From Chimonanthus salicifolius (taxonomy: Eukaryota; Streptophyta; Magnoliopsida; Laurales; Calycanthaceae): a stretch of DNA of 64,000 bases. Of this stretch, positions 35,884-48,482 are shown in pieces. The DNA is taken from positions 8,728,025 to 8,792,024 of the forward strand of contig CM023542.1 of NCBI GenBank assembly GCA_013350335.1, written 5' to 3'. Under the pieces are notes generated by a model that searched no databases, was not told where the DNA came from, and saw only the letters and a program-made list of their open reading frames with translations. Position 1 is the first letter of the stretch; the number at the start of each line of letters is the position of its first letter. The translations under genes were made by a program, and so were the position numbers.

Positions 35884-38100
35884 GATGAGACTGTTTGAGA
35901 CCATATATTGCTTTCTTAAGCCGACAATACCTTCCCTTGCTCCCCCTGTCTAATAAAGCCCAAAGGTGGTAGCATATAAACTTCTTCTTTCAAGTCACCA
36001 TGGAGAAATGCATTCTTGACATCTAACTGATGAAGTGTTCACTTTTGAGTAGTAGCAATAGAGATAATAACCGATGCAGATGTGATCTTTGCAACATGAG
36101 AAAGTATCCTGATGATCAATTCCTTAAGTCTGAGTAAAGTCTTTAGCCAGTAGGCGAGCTTTGTATCGAGCAATGGATCTGCTTTGGTTGTGTTTGAGAG
36201 CAAAGACTTACTTACACCTTACAGGAGTCTTACCCTACGTCAAAGATGTCTTCTCCAAAGTTCGATTTTTTTCAAGTGCAATCATTTTTTTTTCCATAGC
36301 GGCCTTCTAGGAAAAGGTCTCAAAGTGCACTATCAATCCTCTTAGGAATGGAAGGTGTATCTATTTTGGAGAGGAAGTTGTGATATGATGGAGAAACGGT
36401 ATTATAGGAAACAAAGTGGTTTATAGGACGTTCAGTACATACATGTTTACCTTTCCTCAAAGCAATGAGGAGATCAGAATTCTCAAGTGATGGATCTGGA
36501 CAGTCCAAGGATGATTGAGTGGTAGTGGGTGAAGCATGGGGCATGTTTTTCTTCCCATGATAAACAATAAGAGGCTTGGACGTAGACAGATAAACAATGC
36601 CAACACTATCCGTAGGAGTACGAAAAACAAGAGGAGAAGAAGAAGACTTATGACTAGATGGTTCAAAATAAGGAATACTTTCAAAAAAAGGCAATATCCA
36701 TATAAACGATTCTTTTACCAAATATCGGGTCAAAACATTTATATCCTTTTTTAGTGGAAGAGTAGCCTAAGAACACACATTTCACAAAAAAAAAAAATTG
36801 AAAGTTTGTCAGCAAAAATATCATGAATAAAACAGGTACATCTAAAAACTGCGCAATAGAAACAGAACGATAGGTAGAAATAAGTCAAATAATCTTTTTT
36901 TGTAAATAGTTCATATATTAATAGATAAAGAAGAACCAAAGGTGCAAATACAAAAATAGAATACAGATAAAGCTACAACACTAGTAACTGGAAAAGACAC
37001 GAAATAAATCAAATAATCAATAGGTGATTTATTGTTTAAGACTCTTGTGGGCATGTGATTTATAAAATAGCAAGCAGTAAGAATAGAATCAGGCCAATAT
37101 GACTTAGGAACATTCATTGCAAATAACAAAAATCAAGCTACCTCAAGAAGATGACGATTCTTCTTTTTAGCAGCTCCATTTTGTTGAGGTACATGGGGGC
37201 AGAAAGTTTGAGATTTAATCCCATGTTCCCAAAGACAATGTAAAAAAGAGTGAGACATATATTCTCCCCCCATTATCACTTCGCAAGATTTTAAGACAAT
37301 AATCAAATGAGTAGTAATCCATTTATGAAAGTGCAAAAATGATCAAAGACCTCAAATTTAAGTTTCATCAAATAAAACAAAGTCATTCAAGAGTAATCAT
37401 CTATGAATGTAACAAAATAAATAAATCATGTTGAAGAAACAATGGGTGACAAAAAAAAAAAAAAAACAATGGGTGACATCTAAACACTAGAATATATTAA
37501 GAAAAGAAAAGTGGAAGAAGAATGATTAGAAGATGGAAAAAATGTGGCCAGTGCTGCTTTTCATACTGGCAACTTTCAAAGACAAAATTATCAAGTTTCA
37601 AAGAAGGTCGCAAATGCTTAACACTGTATTTGAGGGATGACCCAACCTACAAGGCCAAAGCCGAGTGTCTTGATAACTACTAGAACAAGTAACATATTCT
37701 GAGTCAATTTGTGGATAAAAAAAGTAAAGACCATTTTCTTCACGACCACCACTAATCGTCTTTTTCATGGCCAAATCATGAATAACACAATGAGAAGGGA
37801 AAATAGTCACAGAGAAATTTAGGGCCTTAGGAAACAAACTAACAAATAAAAGATTATTAGACATATGAGGAACATTAAGAACAGAAGGAAGATCAAGAGT
37901 AGAAAAAATCGAAATGGTCCATTTACAGGTGATGGAGGTAAAGTTCCCATTAGCAAATTTATCATTTCCAAAAGAAAGGGGTTTTAGAGAAGAAAAACAA
38001 GATCTACCTGTCATGTGATTCGTAGCCCCAAAATCAATAATCCAGGGACTGTAGGGTATGGTCTAGAAAGCAAATGAGATAGTACCTGATTAAGCAACAA
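35884..38100 (-). pseudogene. Copia gag-pol 5' part: protease/GAG-pre-integrase, integrase, linker (degenerate)
   Basis: Minus-strand relics in the expected order. 37598-38014 has MTGRSCFSSL, VLNVPHMSNNLLFVS, and LGHPSNTVL of the GAG-pre-integrase domain. 37133-37336 has GIKSQTFCPHVPQQNGAAKKKNRHLLE, the end of the integrase core. 36911-37129 has the FAMNVPKSYWPDSILTACYFINHMP block. 36320-36733 is the linker to RT. Frames are broken many times; the first RT part (35884-36300) shows no long frame. Confidence 0.85.
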
Positions 38101-38982
38101 AAGTTTAGGCATAACTAGAGGATTGAAGGCTCTTAAGTTGCATCTTGTCTTGCTGTAAAGAATCAATTCGTACTGAGACACTTGAATAGCATCATCTCAA
38201 AGAGAAATAGGGCTAGGAAATGCCATTAAGATTGATCACATTAATGAGATTGCAAAAAAATCCCCAACAATGCAAGTTTACATCAGATCAACCCAGAATC
38301 ACCAAAAACTGAGAGTGCAATGGGAGGAAAAAAATCACGCTATAGTAACTGTGCTGAAAAAATGGGTCCCACAAGCACGAATCAGCACCCCAGATCAGTA
38401 AGAGAGAAGAGACCGAGAGACAAGAAAAACTAGGTATGAGTGGATTAAATGGTAATCCAACCTTAAGACTCCATATTGAAACAAAATCTAGAAAAAAATC
38501 CAAATCCAAGATGTATAGCAGCACTGGCGAACAATATTGCAGCAATAGTGGGCCCCACCCATCATGGAAGGGAGAAGAAGCCGAGCATATGAAAACTAGG
38601 GCCTAAAAAAAATTGTTCATGCCATCTCTGGACACGAAAATGAGAATAGAGACAAGGGGTCCCACAATACACCAAACCCTAAGACCCACCTGGTGGATGG
38701 AAGGAGAGCACAAAAACGAATAGGGTGATAGTGGTTTCAAAGGCCAATGAACAATATCCGCATGGATCGAAGGTGAACTGGTAAATTGTTCTTGGAGCTA
38801 TCGCACGAGGCTTGTTGCAGTCTGAAAAAAATTGTGAATTCGTGTTGAGGAGATGATTCAACCACAAAGGGAGACGATTGAAGGGGATAGAAACACACCA
38901 GAGGCCGAAGGCAATGTAGAAATCCCTAAAAGAATGACTTCCAAGGGCAAAAAATTTCAAAAACCGAACTTGGTTGATACCA

Positions 38983-39219
38983 TGTTATAATGAAAATTAG
39001 GACAAAAGAAAGAAAAATATAGAGGAAAAGAGAAGAAAATAAAGAGATAATTCTTTGTATATTGTATTGCCTATTTTCTAACATAGGGGGATATATGTAT
39101 ATAAAGAGTACAGGGAGTCAATCAAGGCGAATAAAAAGGAAAGAAAAATCATTTACAATCAATGATATCTAACAATATCTAAAAGTCAACCCACATGTGT
39201 AGCACCATATCCTACAACA
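38983..39219 (-). repeat. Copia 5' LTR
   Basis: 237 bp, TGTTATAATG...CCTACAACA. Primer-site-like TGGTATCAACCA adjoins it on the inner side. Confidence 0.85.
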
Positions 39220-39263
39220 TATACCAATTAATATTATTTAGCAATTCTAATGGAAAATATTAC

Positions 39264-40235
39264 CATGTTAGATTTGTCAACATTGGTGGCATGCCCTCAT
39301 GCCCAAGCAGTACCACTACAGACTGCTATTTTCAGAGATTCCTTAGCAGACAAAGGAAAACCTCTCTGTGGTGCCTCTGCATCAACACTAGTTTCTGCTC
39401 CATCTGCAACTAGCTTAGAACTGCTATGGTCAACTGCATTTTCCATTTGAGGGTCAAGAAACTCTTTCTCATTCTTCCAGGATTTGAATATCAATTTACT
39501 CCTCTTAGCACCCGAACCTATCAAATTTGACCAAATTTTGGAAGCCAATAATGCCAAGCCAGTTGAATCCCTGTCTAGAAGTTTCAAATTCTCAGTTGAA
39601 CTTCCATCCAGAACAGCATACATCATATTCCTGTCATCTGTATTTCGAGCCCATAGTCCAGCACTATTTATTTGCAACACCAAACGCAAGTTCTTTTTTT
39701 TTTTAAGATATAACAACAAAAACAAGGATATAATGACAATCACATAAGACAGAATGTCAATCATAGAGCACAAAATGTGAAATTTAATGGGGAGAAGAGA
39801 AAAGAGAAGGTGGGGTGGGGGGTGGGGGGAGGGGGGGTTGGGGTGTTATACGATGAATGGTACAGATATTAATACAAGTCAATCATCAAACCTATTCGAA
39901 GTTGTTCAACTATCAATGAGAATGGAAGAGTTCAAAGACCAAATGAGAAAACGGAGAAAGACAGCATACCTTAATATGAACAAGGTCTGCATCTGCTATC
40001 TCAAGTCTAGAAAACTCTTTTGAACAGCCCGGCTTCACATGCAAAGAAAGTACAAGTCAGGAAAAAAATGTGCACCAATACCTTTTTGCTTCGAAATTGT
40101 ACCAAGACTTGAAAACTTTATGGTCACAATAGGAGCACTTGCCAACCATGCTACAACCTCTTGTGCACATTAATACTTCTCAACAGAATAAAAGGCATAA
40201 GCATTTTTTGGATCAGTAAGCAAATTTCATTGACC
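39264..40235 (-). pseudogene. Exon-like segments of an unidentified minus-strand gene, possibly decayed
   Basis: Three segments read in order on the minus strand. About 40082-40210 ends QEVVAWLASAPIVTIKFSS.. at donor AAAG|gtattg and has an in-frame TAA near its start. 39970-40032 ends with ..RLEIADADLVHIK at donor AAG|gtatgc. 39264-39692 follows an A-rich acceptor and encodes NLRLVLQINSAGLWARN..., closing with VCSGTAWA and TGA, after which the frame stays open to a donor-like ATG|gtaata. The second and third join in phase 0. The coding character is convincing, but I cannot name the protein. The stops may mean a pseudogene or a wrong exon limit. The copia insertion starts 45 bases beyond the last segment. 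Confidence 0.5.
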
Positions 40236-41339
40236 TTTCACATAAATTTCACTGAGTGAAGTGTTAGATGCATCAGAATATTTTCTCATTCCATCGAGAC
40301 TGCAGCAGATGAAATGAAAATCAGGAAAAGAAAATGAGGCAATCATAAGCTTTGTTTTTCAAAGTTTCGCAAAAGATAATGAGGCAATCATTAGTTGTTG
40401 GTAATGCATCAAAGAATCCATAAATGTGGCATAATATTAGGCCAATAATAAATAATAAAAAGAAAAAGGTAGACAAGGAATTACAAAATCAACAAAGAAC
40501 AGCATTATGAGCAGTGTTGAAAACCAGGACCGAACCTGCCCAATTGACCCAGGTTGAACCAGAACAAAATGGTGAACAGTACAGATTGTTGTATGAACCA
40601 TTTTACTTGAGAACCATTTTGAACCTCTTCCTTTACCCTTTTCCATTGTTTTTTTTACTGCAACAGACCCCTAAAATGTCCATCCTAACAAACGTCAATC
40701 TATCCCTTTCTCTTGACTGGTACCCCTTTTTCTGCCTCTCTCACCATGGTTACTTGTGTCTCCTCCCTTTTTTCCTAGCTCACACTTAAACACCTCAATT
40801 TTTTCTATTAACAGTCAGTCTAGCTTTGAGAGCATGATGGCTGTTTTTTATTTTTATTTTCAATATAATAGATGATAAGATCTCACATGGTGACTTACTT
40901 TAGTACTATATGATAGAAATTGAACTCCTAAAATTTTAAATCTTTAGTTAAATTTCAAAATCTAACTAATCTATTATAAGTTAAAAATTTAAATAATTTA
41001 ATTTTTATAATGTATAAATAATTATCATGTCATGCTGACATCACAGTTTAATTCGATTTGTACAAACAATTAGATCCTGTTGGGCCAAACTTGTGCCTTA
41101 AATGGTTCAATGAATGGTCTAGGTTTTAAAGTATTGATTATTGGACTAAGATAGCATTGTATATCCAATAAATTGATTGTACCTCAAAAACTTTTTATTT
41201 AATGAATTTGTTCCTAACAGTCAATAATCTCATCAAGAATATCGACTTGATAACATAAGAAACATAAGATAAGCACATAAATTTGGGGGAGAGAGAGGGA
41301 CACAAAAGTCAGCGATCAAAGCTCTAAGCCAAATATGAA
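40236..41339. other. Intergenic or intronic stretch, no supported gene
   Basis: AT-rich sequence with only short chance ORFs. No repeat borders or RNA genes recognised. Confidence 0.5.
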
Positions 41340-42280
41340 GCCTTTGATGACTTGTATGTAAAATTAGGAACGATGAAAAGTGAAAAAGGTATCTATAAAC
41401 TTGCTAAGGAGCAGGAGCGGAGGAGTTGAGACCTCGACTACATAAGACGCACTAGGGATAAACCATGGAGTCTTAGTTAAAGAAAATGAAATCAAGAATA
41501 CATGGAAAAGATACTTTAAGGATCTTTTGAATACAGAATTTGAGAGCTAAATCAATATGGAAAGAGTGACAAATGAGGGGATGGTGAAAATAATATTAAA
41601 AAAAAAAGGTAATCTTGGCCCCGAAGAAGATGAAAAAGTAAGAGCACTAAGACCGAATGGTATTTCCGTTAAAGCTTGGATTGTGTTAGGCGAAATTAGA
41701 ATGTGTTGGTTGACCCCTTTATTCAACAAAATTCTAGCTTCAAAAAGAATGCCGAATGAATGATGCAATAGTACAGTATTCCCTTTGTATAAGAACAAAG
41801 GAGATATCCAAAGTTTTGCAAATTACCAAATTAAACTCATAAGTCACACTATGAAATTCTCTGAGTGGGTAATAGAAGCATGCCTAAGATTAAAGTCAAG
41901 TATCTTAGAAAATCAATTTGGGTTTATACCAAATAGATCAACAACAAAAGCCATCTTCTTTCTAATATAACTCAAAGAGAAATTTAGGGAGAAGAGGAAG
42001 AGTTTTACAACTTTTTTTCTTGACTTAGAAAAAGGTTATGACAAAGTTTCAAGGAAATTGATCTAGAGAGCATTGAAGGATAATCACATTCTTGATAATT
42101 ACACAGAGAATATTAAGAACATGTATGATGGTGCAATCAGCAATGTTAGAACCGTTTGCAAAGAAATTGTGATATTTCCAATTGAAGTGGGACTCCACCA
42201 ATGATTTGGACTAAGCATGAACCTATTTGCACTAGTCATTGGTAACTTAATTTTAGGAACATGTATGATGGTCCCTTAAA
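41340..42280 (+). pseudogene. LINE (non-LTR) reverse transcriptase relic
   Basis: Pieces of the LINE RT appear in order across all forward frames: KVRALRPNGISVKAWIVLGE, CWLTPLFNKILASKRMPNE, PLYKNKGDIQSFANYQIKLI, ENQFGFIPNRSTTKAI, FLDLEKGYDKV, NMYDGAISNVRTVCKE and VGLHQ. Several stops and shifts break it. The endonuclease domain and the 3' tail are not seen, so it is a truncated old copy. Confidence 0.85.
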
Positions 42281-43531
42281 TGCTCCTCATCCCCATCTTA
42301 TCTACAATTCTCATATTTGTGATTTTACTTTTAATTTTTTTGATATAACCTTGTTAGACTACTAATTAACTTATGAAATTAAAAACATGTAATATGGCTA
42401 TGTAGGATCTTCACACCCACTGTCCTTTGATTTTAAATTACTTATGACATTATCAATATATAAGTCCAATAAATTATTATTTTTTTCACTTTGGACGTAT
42501 AATTGTTCTAATCCATTTAAAGACATTTTGATGGGTCCATACTAGAGCAAGAATATTTCTAAGATATCCAATGGATCGGAGAAAAGAGATCATTTCTCAT
42601 AGAGACTCAAAAGCACATGTAAAGTTCTTCATTCTAAAATTTTATTGAAATTGAGAAATTAACTGTAAAGTTCTTTTATCATTTTTTATTTTGAGAGAAA
42701 ATTTGTGCAAACAGTTTTGTGATGGGTTTCTGAAAGCCATGTCATTGATACATGATATATGATCTTTCTTAGACTTTGAGTTTTATGTTGTGACTTATGA
42801 ATGTTGTTGGTGTTCTTATACATTCTTTCTATTTTTCAATTTGAGTTGGGATTACGTCACCTCTATTATATGTTTGACATTGGTTTACCTGTTTTACCTT
42901 TTAAATTTTAGTTTTGTTACAAGGAACACGTGATTTAATACCTACACGGTCATTATCAAATTCAAAGTTTAAAACCCTGTAGTACCATGAAAAGTTTTAG
43001 ACCTTCGCTTTAAACCAAAATATTAAGGAAAGTATGTGTTCGAGTTCACTTTGGCTAGGCCAAGGCGTTTAGGCCCAGCAGTGCTATTTTTGTTAGGCTT
43101 GTCTAATCATTATAGTTTTTTCTTTAATGATGGCAAAGGTGAATCCCATTTTTTTTTTCTGAATTAATATGTGAAAAATTCGGACACAATCCTACTAAAA
43201 TCTCTACGGATAAGCTCACTAATCTTAAAGATTAGACTATGGAGACTCGAATTCTATTATTTTGTTTACTGATGGTTCTTAAACTCTTAAGTGGAGGGTC
43301 CAATGGCTAAACCATAATTTAGTGATTATCCCAACAAAGGTGTTTCATTGGTGGCCTACAACAAGTGGCCATACAGCAGACTTTGGGGCTGGACTATTCA
43401 TCCTTCTGATCAGGGTCACATGCCACCCAACAGCCAAAGGTTTCAATGCTTGTAAGGCTGGTGCAACCACCAGTCTAACCTCAATTGAGCCATTTGGTAG
43501 CTGCCATCACTCATTTCCCTAAATATATCCC
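42281..43531. other. Intergenic stretch, no supported gene
   Basis: No coding signal. Possible small repeats near 43050-43300 could not be assigned to a family. Confidence 0.5.
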
Positions 43532-43918
43532 TTATAAATAGAGAATGATACTGGCAATTCCTAGTATGGTTTGAGAAGGAAAAAAAAGGGTGGAAAAGAC
43601 AGAGAGGTGCAGGTTGTGAAGCTTACCTCGCAGACCGACATTCGGTAGGCTTATATGGGTCATTCTTCCTCCACCATTGCATGTGATTCCAACCCATTTG
43701 CAGGGAGAGGTAGCCATTTCGGTGGTAGAATTAGATTTCTGGACAGCCCATGAAAGGAGGGCTTGGTTTGGTAAGAGGCTGGCTTTCCATTTGAGGAGAG
43801 CCTCAGCCTCGTTTGAGCTTGATTTTGCTTCTGCTTCTGCATCTGCATTGGAACAGATCAATACCATCTCAATGTAGAGCAAAGAGAGAAGGAATTGCAT
43901 TGTTCTGCAACTGGCCAT
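43532..43918 (-). pseudogene. Truncated LRR receptor-like kinase, N-terminal exon fragment
   Basis: The ATG at 43916-43918 opens a hydrophobic signal peptide (about residues 8-27). An LRR N-terminal cap follows: EAEALLKWKASL, a central W, and the paired cysteines in SPCKWVGITCN. The first repeat (ISLPNVGLRGKL) comes next. This order is typical of LRR-XI/XII receptor kinases such as MIK2-like proteins, which sense peptides at the plasma membrane. After about residue 100 the homology stops and the frame reads into unrelated sequence. No LRRs, transmembrane segment or kinase follow downstream. It is a gene fragment. Confidence 0.8.
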
Positions 43919-44119
43919 GTCTATTGAGTTTTTCTGATTCCTTTGCTACGTTGTGAAGCAATTTATACGTAAAAATTGGGCCTTGATTAATGGTAAAATT
44001 TTACATATATTATATCAATTTAATCCTCTATAAAATAGATTCAATTATATAAGTCCTATGATCTATTAAATAAAAAATATTTAAAAAAATCACTTAAAAT
44101 ATCTCACTAATATAGTTCT

Positions 44120-45040
44120 ACGTGGTCCCATGTCCTAGACGCACCTGCAAGTGGCAAGAAAAAATTGTTTGAGAAATTGATTGCTATCCTTTTTAATTTC
44201 AATCTATTCTATACCCTCCAACATCTATTAATACAAAGAATCTCAATCAACATCTATTGAAGAATCCGTTTCCACAATGCTTCCTTTCTCATTGGTGAAG
44301 AGTACTCTCTTATCTCTACTTTGTCTGATTGAATGGAAGAGAGAGAATCCTCTTCACAAATAAGAGAGAAGATTCTAAACCTTTTGACTATTCAAAGTTT
44401 CAAATCACTAAACATGTGCCCACATGAGGCCTACATCTCTCCCTCATGATCCATCACATATCTCCATAGTTGGAATTATTGCATGCACTGGACAAACTTA
44501 TCCTCTTTTGTTGAACATTTACTCTATGCATTATCCTTTATTCGAAAGTTACTAAATTGTAAATATTTATGTTATATATGTCTTTTAAATAACATAAGTA
44601 TCTCCACCTCACATTAGACATATATAAATCTCTGAATCCACACACATCGATTAAGTCTATAGGGAGTGACTTTTATTTTTTAATTATGACTTTTCAAATA
44701 TATAAGAAAAAATCACTAGAAAATTGACAAAAGCCTATCGGTGAGAAAATATCAACCTATATTTTTGTTGGATCAAAGTATTTAAAAATGATTTTTGACC
44801 TAATAAATCTAAGTAGAGATAGGAGATGTCCATAAAATACCTTGTGAAAAAATTCCACCAAAGACCATTCGAATTCTAGAATTTAGAATATGATTTTAGA
44901 CAAATACAAACATAATAAAGCAAAACTATAATTTTTTTACTAGATAACTTTAAAATACTAAGATCATTAGCTAAATATGTTAAAATAAGCCCAACAAGGC
45001 CTTCTTCCCTTACCAAACTTAATATAGTCCAGACTCAGCC
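44120..45040. repeat. Direct duplication, copy 1 (partner 46258-46670)
   Basis: 44127-44220 matches 46264-46365 (cttgcaagtgggaag, gagaaattgattgctatcc), and 44755-45040 matches 46385-46665 (ttggatcaaag, cataataaagcaa, cttcttcccttaccaaac, cagactcagcc). Copy 1 has about 530 bases between the two blocks that copy 2 lacks. Confidence 0.85.
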
Positions 45041-45479
45041 ATGGGGCTGGTAAACTTCATGTAAAAGTTTTATGAACATATGGCATAAGTTTTCTGAAAT
45101 GGGCCCGGCCCACAAGAGAAGACTGTTACTAGTCAAGTCTTCTCCAGTGTTGAGGGAGACTTTGAAATAGATGGGAAACTTAGAGTTAGACAACTAATTA
45201 TTTATAGAAATGGTGTTGTTGAATGGGACATTTGTCTTGGGTTATTTTCTTGCTGTCCAACAGCGACCTGCATAAGGTGAGTAATACTTTATCTGCTAAG
45301 ATGGATTATAATGAATTGATGCAAACTTTTAATTATAATATTTAGATTAGTAAAACGTTATTAAATTTTATATTTTAAATTTATTATAAAAACTTAAACT
45401 AAGTTTAGGATTTTTCTTTTAAATCCTATGACTTTGATAGCTTGAATTGAGATTATTGCGTTCTACTAAGGTACAGTGC

Positions 45480-45788
45480 TATCGTATTTAATTATAATCT
45501 CACTCTAGTTAGTTAGCTTTGCATTGGGCCCAAGCCACATTCTTAGAGTCAAAACACGTTGTGTTAGGTGGAGTCTAATAAGGCCCCACCTTTCCAAGTC
45601 TCTAGGTGATGTGGGACTTTTCTTTCGTCCCACATGCCTAGACTCTCTTTCTTTCTCTCAACGCCTAGCGTTGTTGAGCCTGAGGAATCACATTTACCCA
45701 ATACCCTTATACTCAGAGAGACGTGTGGGTTTTGGGGTTATTCGCACTGAAAAATGTCCTAAATAATTGAAAAATAATTGAAAATTTA
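45480..45788. other. Unassigned repeat-like segment
   Basis: It contains ggtgatgtgggacttttc and gtcccacat, wording often seen in TRIM and LTR sequences. No matching second terminal repeat was found. The 80-codon ORF here is not supported as a gene. Confidence 0.3.
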
Positions 45789-46140
45789 TAGGGTTGAAAT
45801 CGGGTCAGGTTTTAAGAAACCCGACCCAAGTCGATGTTTATGGACCCCGACCTAAGCTATTGACCCGACATTCTCGACTCGGCCCGACACGAATTCTAAC
45901 CCGACTCAACCTGAATTCTGACCCGACCCGCATTCCGAATCCATTTTAGTCTAATTTTAGCTGGGCCAGGTCAGGTTAGCTTGAAAATTCCTCAAGCCAA
46001 CTCGACCCGAATTCCATGTGGGTTTTTTTCTTGTCAACTCTACCCAACCCGCTGACCCGACTCACATGACCCCAACCCGCATGATTTCTCATTTCGGGTC
46101 ATGTGGGTTGGGTCAAAACCCGACCTGAGTTTCACCTCTA
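45789..46140. mobile_element. hAT-type MITE, family with CCCGACC-rich termini
   Basis: 352 bp with imperfect terminal inverted repeats TAGGGTTGAAATCGGGTC and GACCTGAGTTTCACCTCTA. A perfect 8 bp duplication AAAATTTA lies at 45781-45788 and 46141-46148. Eight-base duplications and TAGGG/CAGGG ends are the hallmark of hAT elements. There is no ORF for a transposase. Confidence 0.88.
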
Positions 46141-46257
46141 AAAATTTAGAAAATAGATATAATATAAAGAAGACTGTATGAGTAGGAATTATATTAAGTT
46201 TCACCCCAATCAAACCATCCAAACTCTTAATTCTAAAATATTAAAAGTCAATGACTT

Positions 46258-46670
46258 GAAAATTTTGGCCCTGTGTCTTAAACGCACTTGCAAGTGGGAA
46301 GAAAAATTTGTTTGAGAAATTGATTGCTATCCTTTTCAATTTCAATCTATTCTTGACCCTCTTTATTTTTAAAACTAACCAACATGACCTGTATTTTTAT
46401 TGGATCAAAGCATTGAAAACTGATTTTCAACCTGATAAATTTAAATATAGACAGAAGATGTCCAAAAATAACTTGTGAAAAAATCCTCCAAAGACCATCT
46501 GAAATGTAGAATTTAGAATGTGATTATAGGCAAATGCAAACATAATAAAGCAATACTTCAATTTTTTTAGCCAGACAACTTTAAAACACTAAGATAGCTA
46601 AATATGGTAAAATAAGCCCAATCAAGCTTTCTTCCCTTACCAAACTCAATATATTCCAGACTCAGCCTCA
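46258..46670. repeat. Direct duplication, copy 2
   Basis: Shorter partner of 44120-45040, in the same orientation, with scattered substitutions. Confidence 0.85.
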
Positions 46671-48482
46671 TGTAAAACTTGGTTAGCCTCAACTAAAATT
46701 TACTTTCCCAGTCAAGTGTAACTGATTGGAAAAAGATATATAATAGTTTTATTTGATGAAAAATGATTTTGAATTGGAAACTTGGCTCTAATAAAATCAA
46801 GTCTTGAATATTTACATTTACATGATTATCACGACTAATGACTAAATTATAAAATCAAGTCTTACTGATATCTATTCACCTTGAATCCCTATTTAAAGAG
46901 GCAGGAGAAAATAAGTGATAAGAAAAGAAAGAAATGATAAAACAACAAGAAAAGGAAATGAAAGAGAGCTTTCCATATTGTATTATATAAACAAATAAAT
47001 GTTAATTTAATTTTAAATCATCTTCTTAGGATAGATGATTTTGACGGCTATTAATTTATATTACTAATTTTTCTGGAAAAATAATAAAGAATTATTTTCG
47101 ACGACCGACAATAAAAACATGTGATGGACGATGCTATGAAAATATTTATCAGTATAGTATATAAATTTTTGCTTAAGGCACTTTCAGAATCATTACATAT
47201 TTCACAATCATAATTATAAATAAATAATAAAATATTATTTATTTATTTAAGGTTAGTATTTATGATAAAAAACTATTTAAATCTTTTGAATATAGAAATT
47301 ATTGAATTTGATTGTTAGCTTCTTATATCCGTTCTTATATAAGGCTCATTTGTTTTATTACTTAATGGGAGACAAGTTACAAAGAAAGATGCAATATGAT
47401 AGCATGAGCTCTAAAAATCTTTTATAATTAAATAAAAATATCTTTTTAATATGTAATTTTCTATTAAGTTTCATTAAGAGTATTTGGATCCTTTAATTAA
47501 AATAGTACTAAGAGTGTCCCTTCAGGACAAAGAATTTGTCAAAATTCAAAATCAATATCCTAACTTAAATATCAAAATTTTAAAAGAATTTCTATGTGCA
47601 CTCACTATGTTATTATTTTGTTGATCATCAATTTTATGGTCATGAATTGAAATTATCTTTTGGATAAAACTTTCGTGCATGGGACATCCATTTATGAGCT
47701 TATTTGATTAATATTCAAATCTAACATGTTTGTGATTTTATAGCTGCAAAAATTATATTTAATATGATTTATTTAATTTATACATTCTTTAATTTTTTAT
47801 ACAAATGAAAATCTTCTAAACAAACTAATTCTCATCGTTTAAAATAGAAATATTTCCACTTTACAATGAAAGTAATTCTCAATGATAATTTCTGGCTAAT
47901 TACATTCTTTAACCTTTTTGTATTTTTCTTTTTTCTAGCCAAATGAGTTCAAAATCCATTGGCCAGTGAATTCCTTCAATAAATTCCTTGTTGTTCTGAG
48001 TCAAGTCAAGTCTACTTATCCACATCTGTGGGTGAAGTCAAGTCTACTTGGGCACATCTTTGTGTGTGTGGGCCCAATCGATCTCACCAAGTGGGACCCA
48101 CCTGGAGAGCCATTGCCATGAAAAGATCAAAGTGAGAACATGGAAGATTCAATGGAGTAGAATATGGTGGGTCCCCTCAATCAAAGAAATTTCCACAAAA
48201 GAATGGTCAAACCATTGAACTGATTCTTGATGTTGGTTAAGTGGAGGAATTCAATGTAAAATGATTCAATGGTTGAGGACAATTGAAGGGTCTATTTATA
48301 AGTAACATGGAATTAAATGTAAAATGAGTTGTTTGTTATTCTTTTTAATAAATAAGGTAGGCTGCATTAAAATTTTATAAAATAAATAAGATGATCATTT
48401 TAACCCAGTCATATTACAAAATAAACTCGTATAATAAGTTAATTGATTTTGTATTAAGATGCTACTAGTATGGACAGTACGT
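46671..48482. other. Intergenic stretch, no supported gene
   Basis: Very AT-rich; no coding signal or recognisable repeat border. Confidence 0.5.

Larger units (their letters stand above)
8923..39219 (-). mobile_element. Ty1-copia LTR retrotransposon, interrupted by nested insertions
   Basis: The matching LTRs are 8923-9152 (3') and 38983-39219 (5'); both run TRTTATAATGAAAAT...ATATCCTACAACA. On the minus strand the 5' LTR is followed by TGGTATCAACCA (38971-38982), a tRNA-iMet-like primer site, and the 3' LTR is preceded by a purine tract (9153-9165). Removing the Tekay element and the TRIM leaves about 4.6 kb, a normal copia length. Integrase, reverse transcriptase and RNase H relics lie in the expected order. 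A clear target duplication was not found. The LTR copies differ at many sites, so this is the oldest layer of the nest. Confidence 0.85.

Noticed and set aside
36536..36754. Arg-rich plus-strand ORF
   Set aside because: It is the shadow of the minus-strand copia linker region.
39787..40023. ORF starting in a G-rich run
   Set aside because: Low-complexity start, no motif, opposite strand to the exon-like segments.
45524..45766. 80-codon ORF
   Set aside because: No family resemblance, and it crosses TRIM/LTR-like wording; treated as a chance frame.
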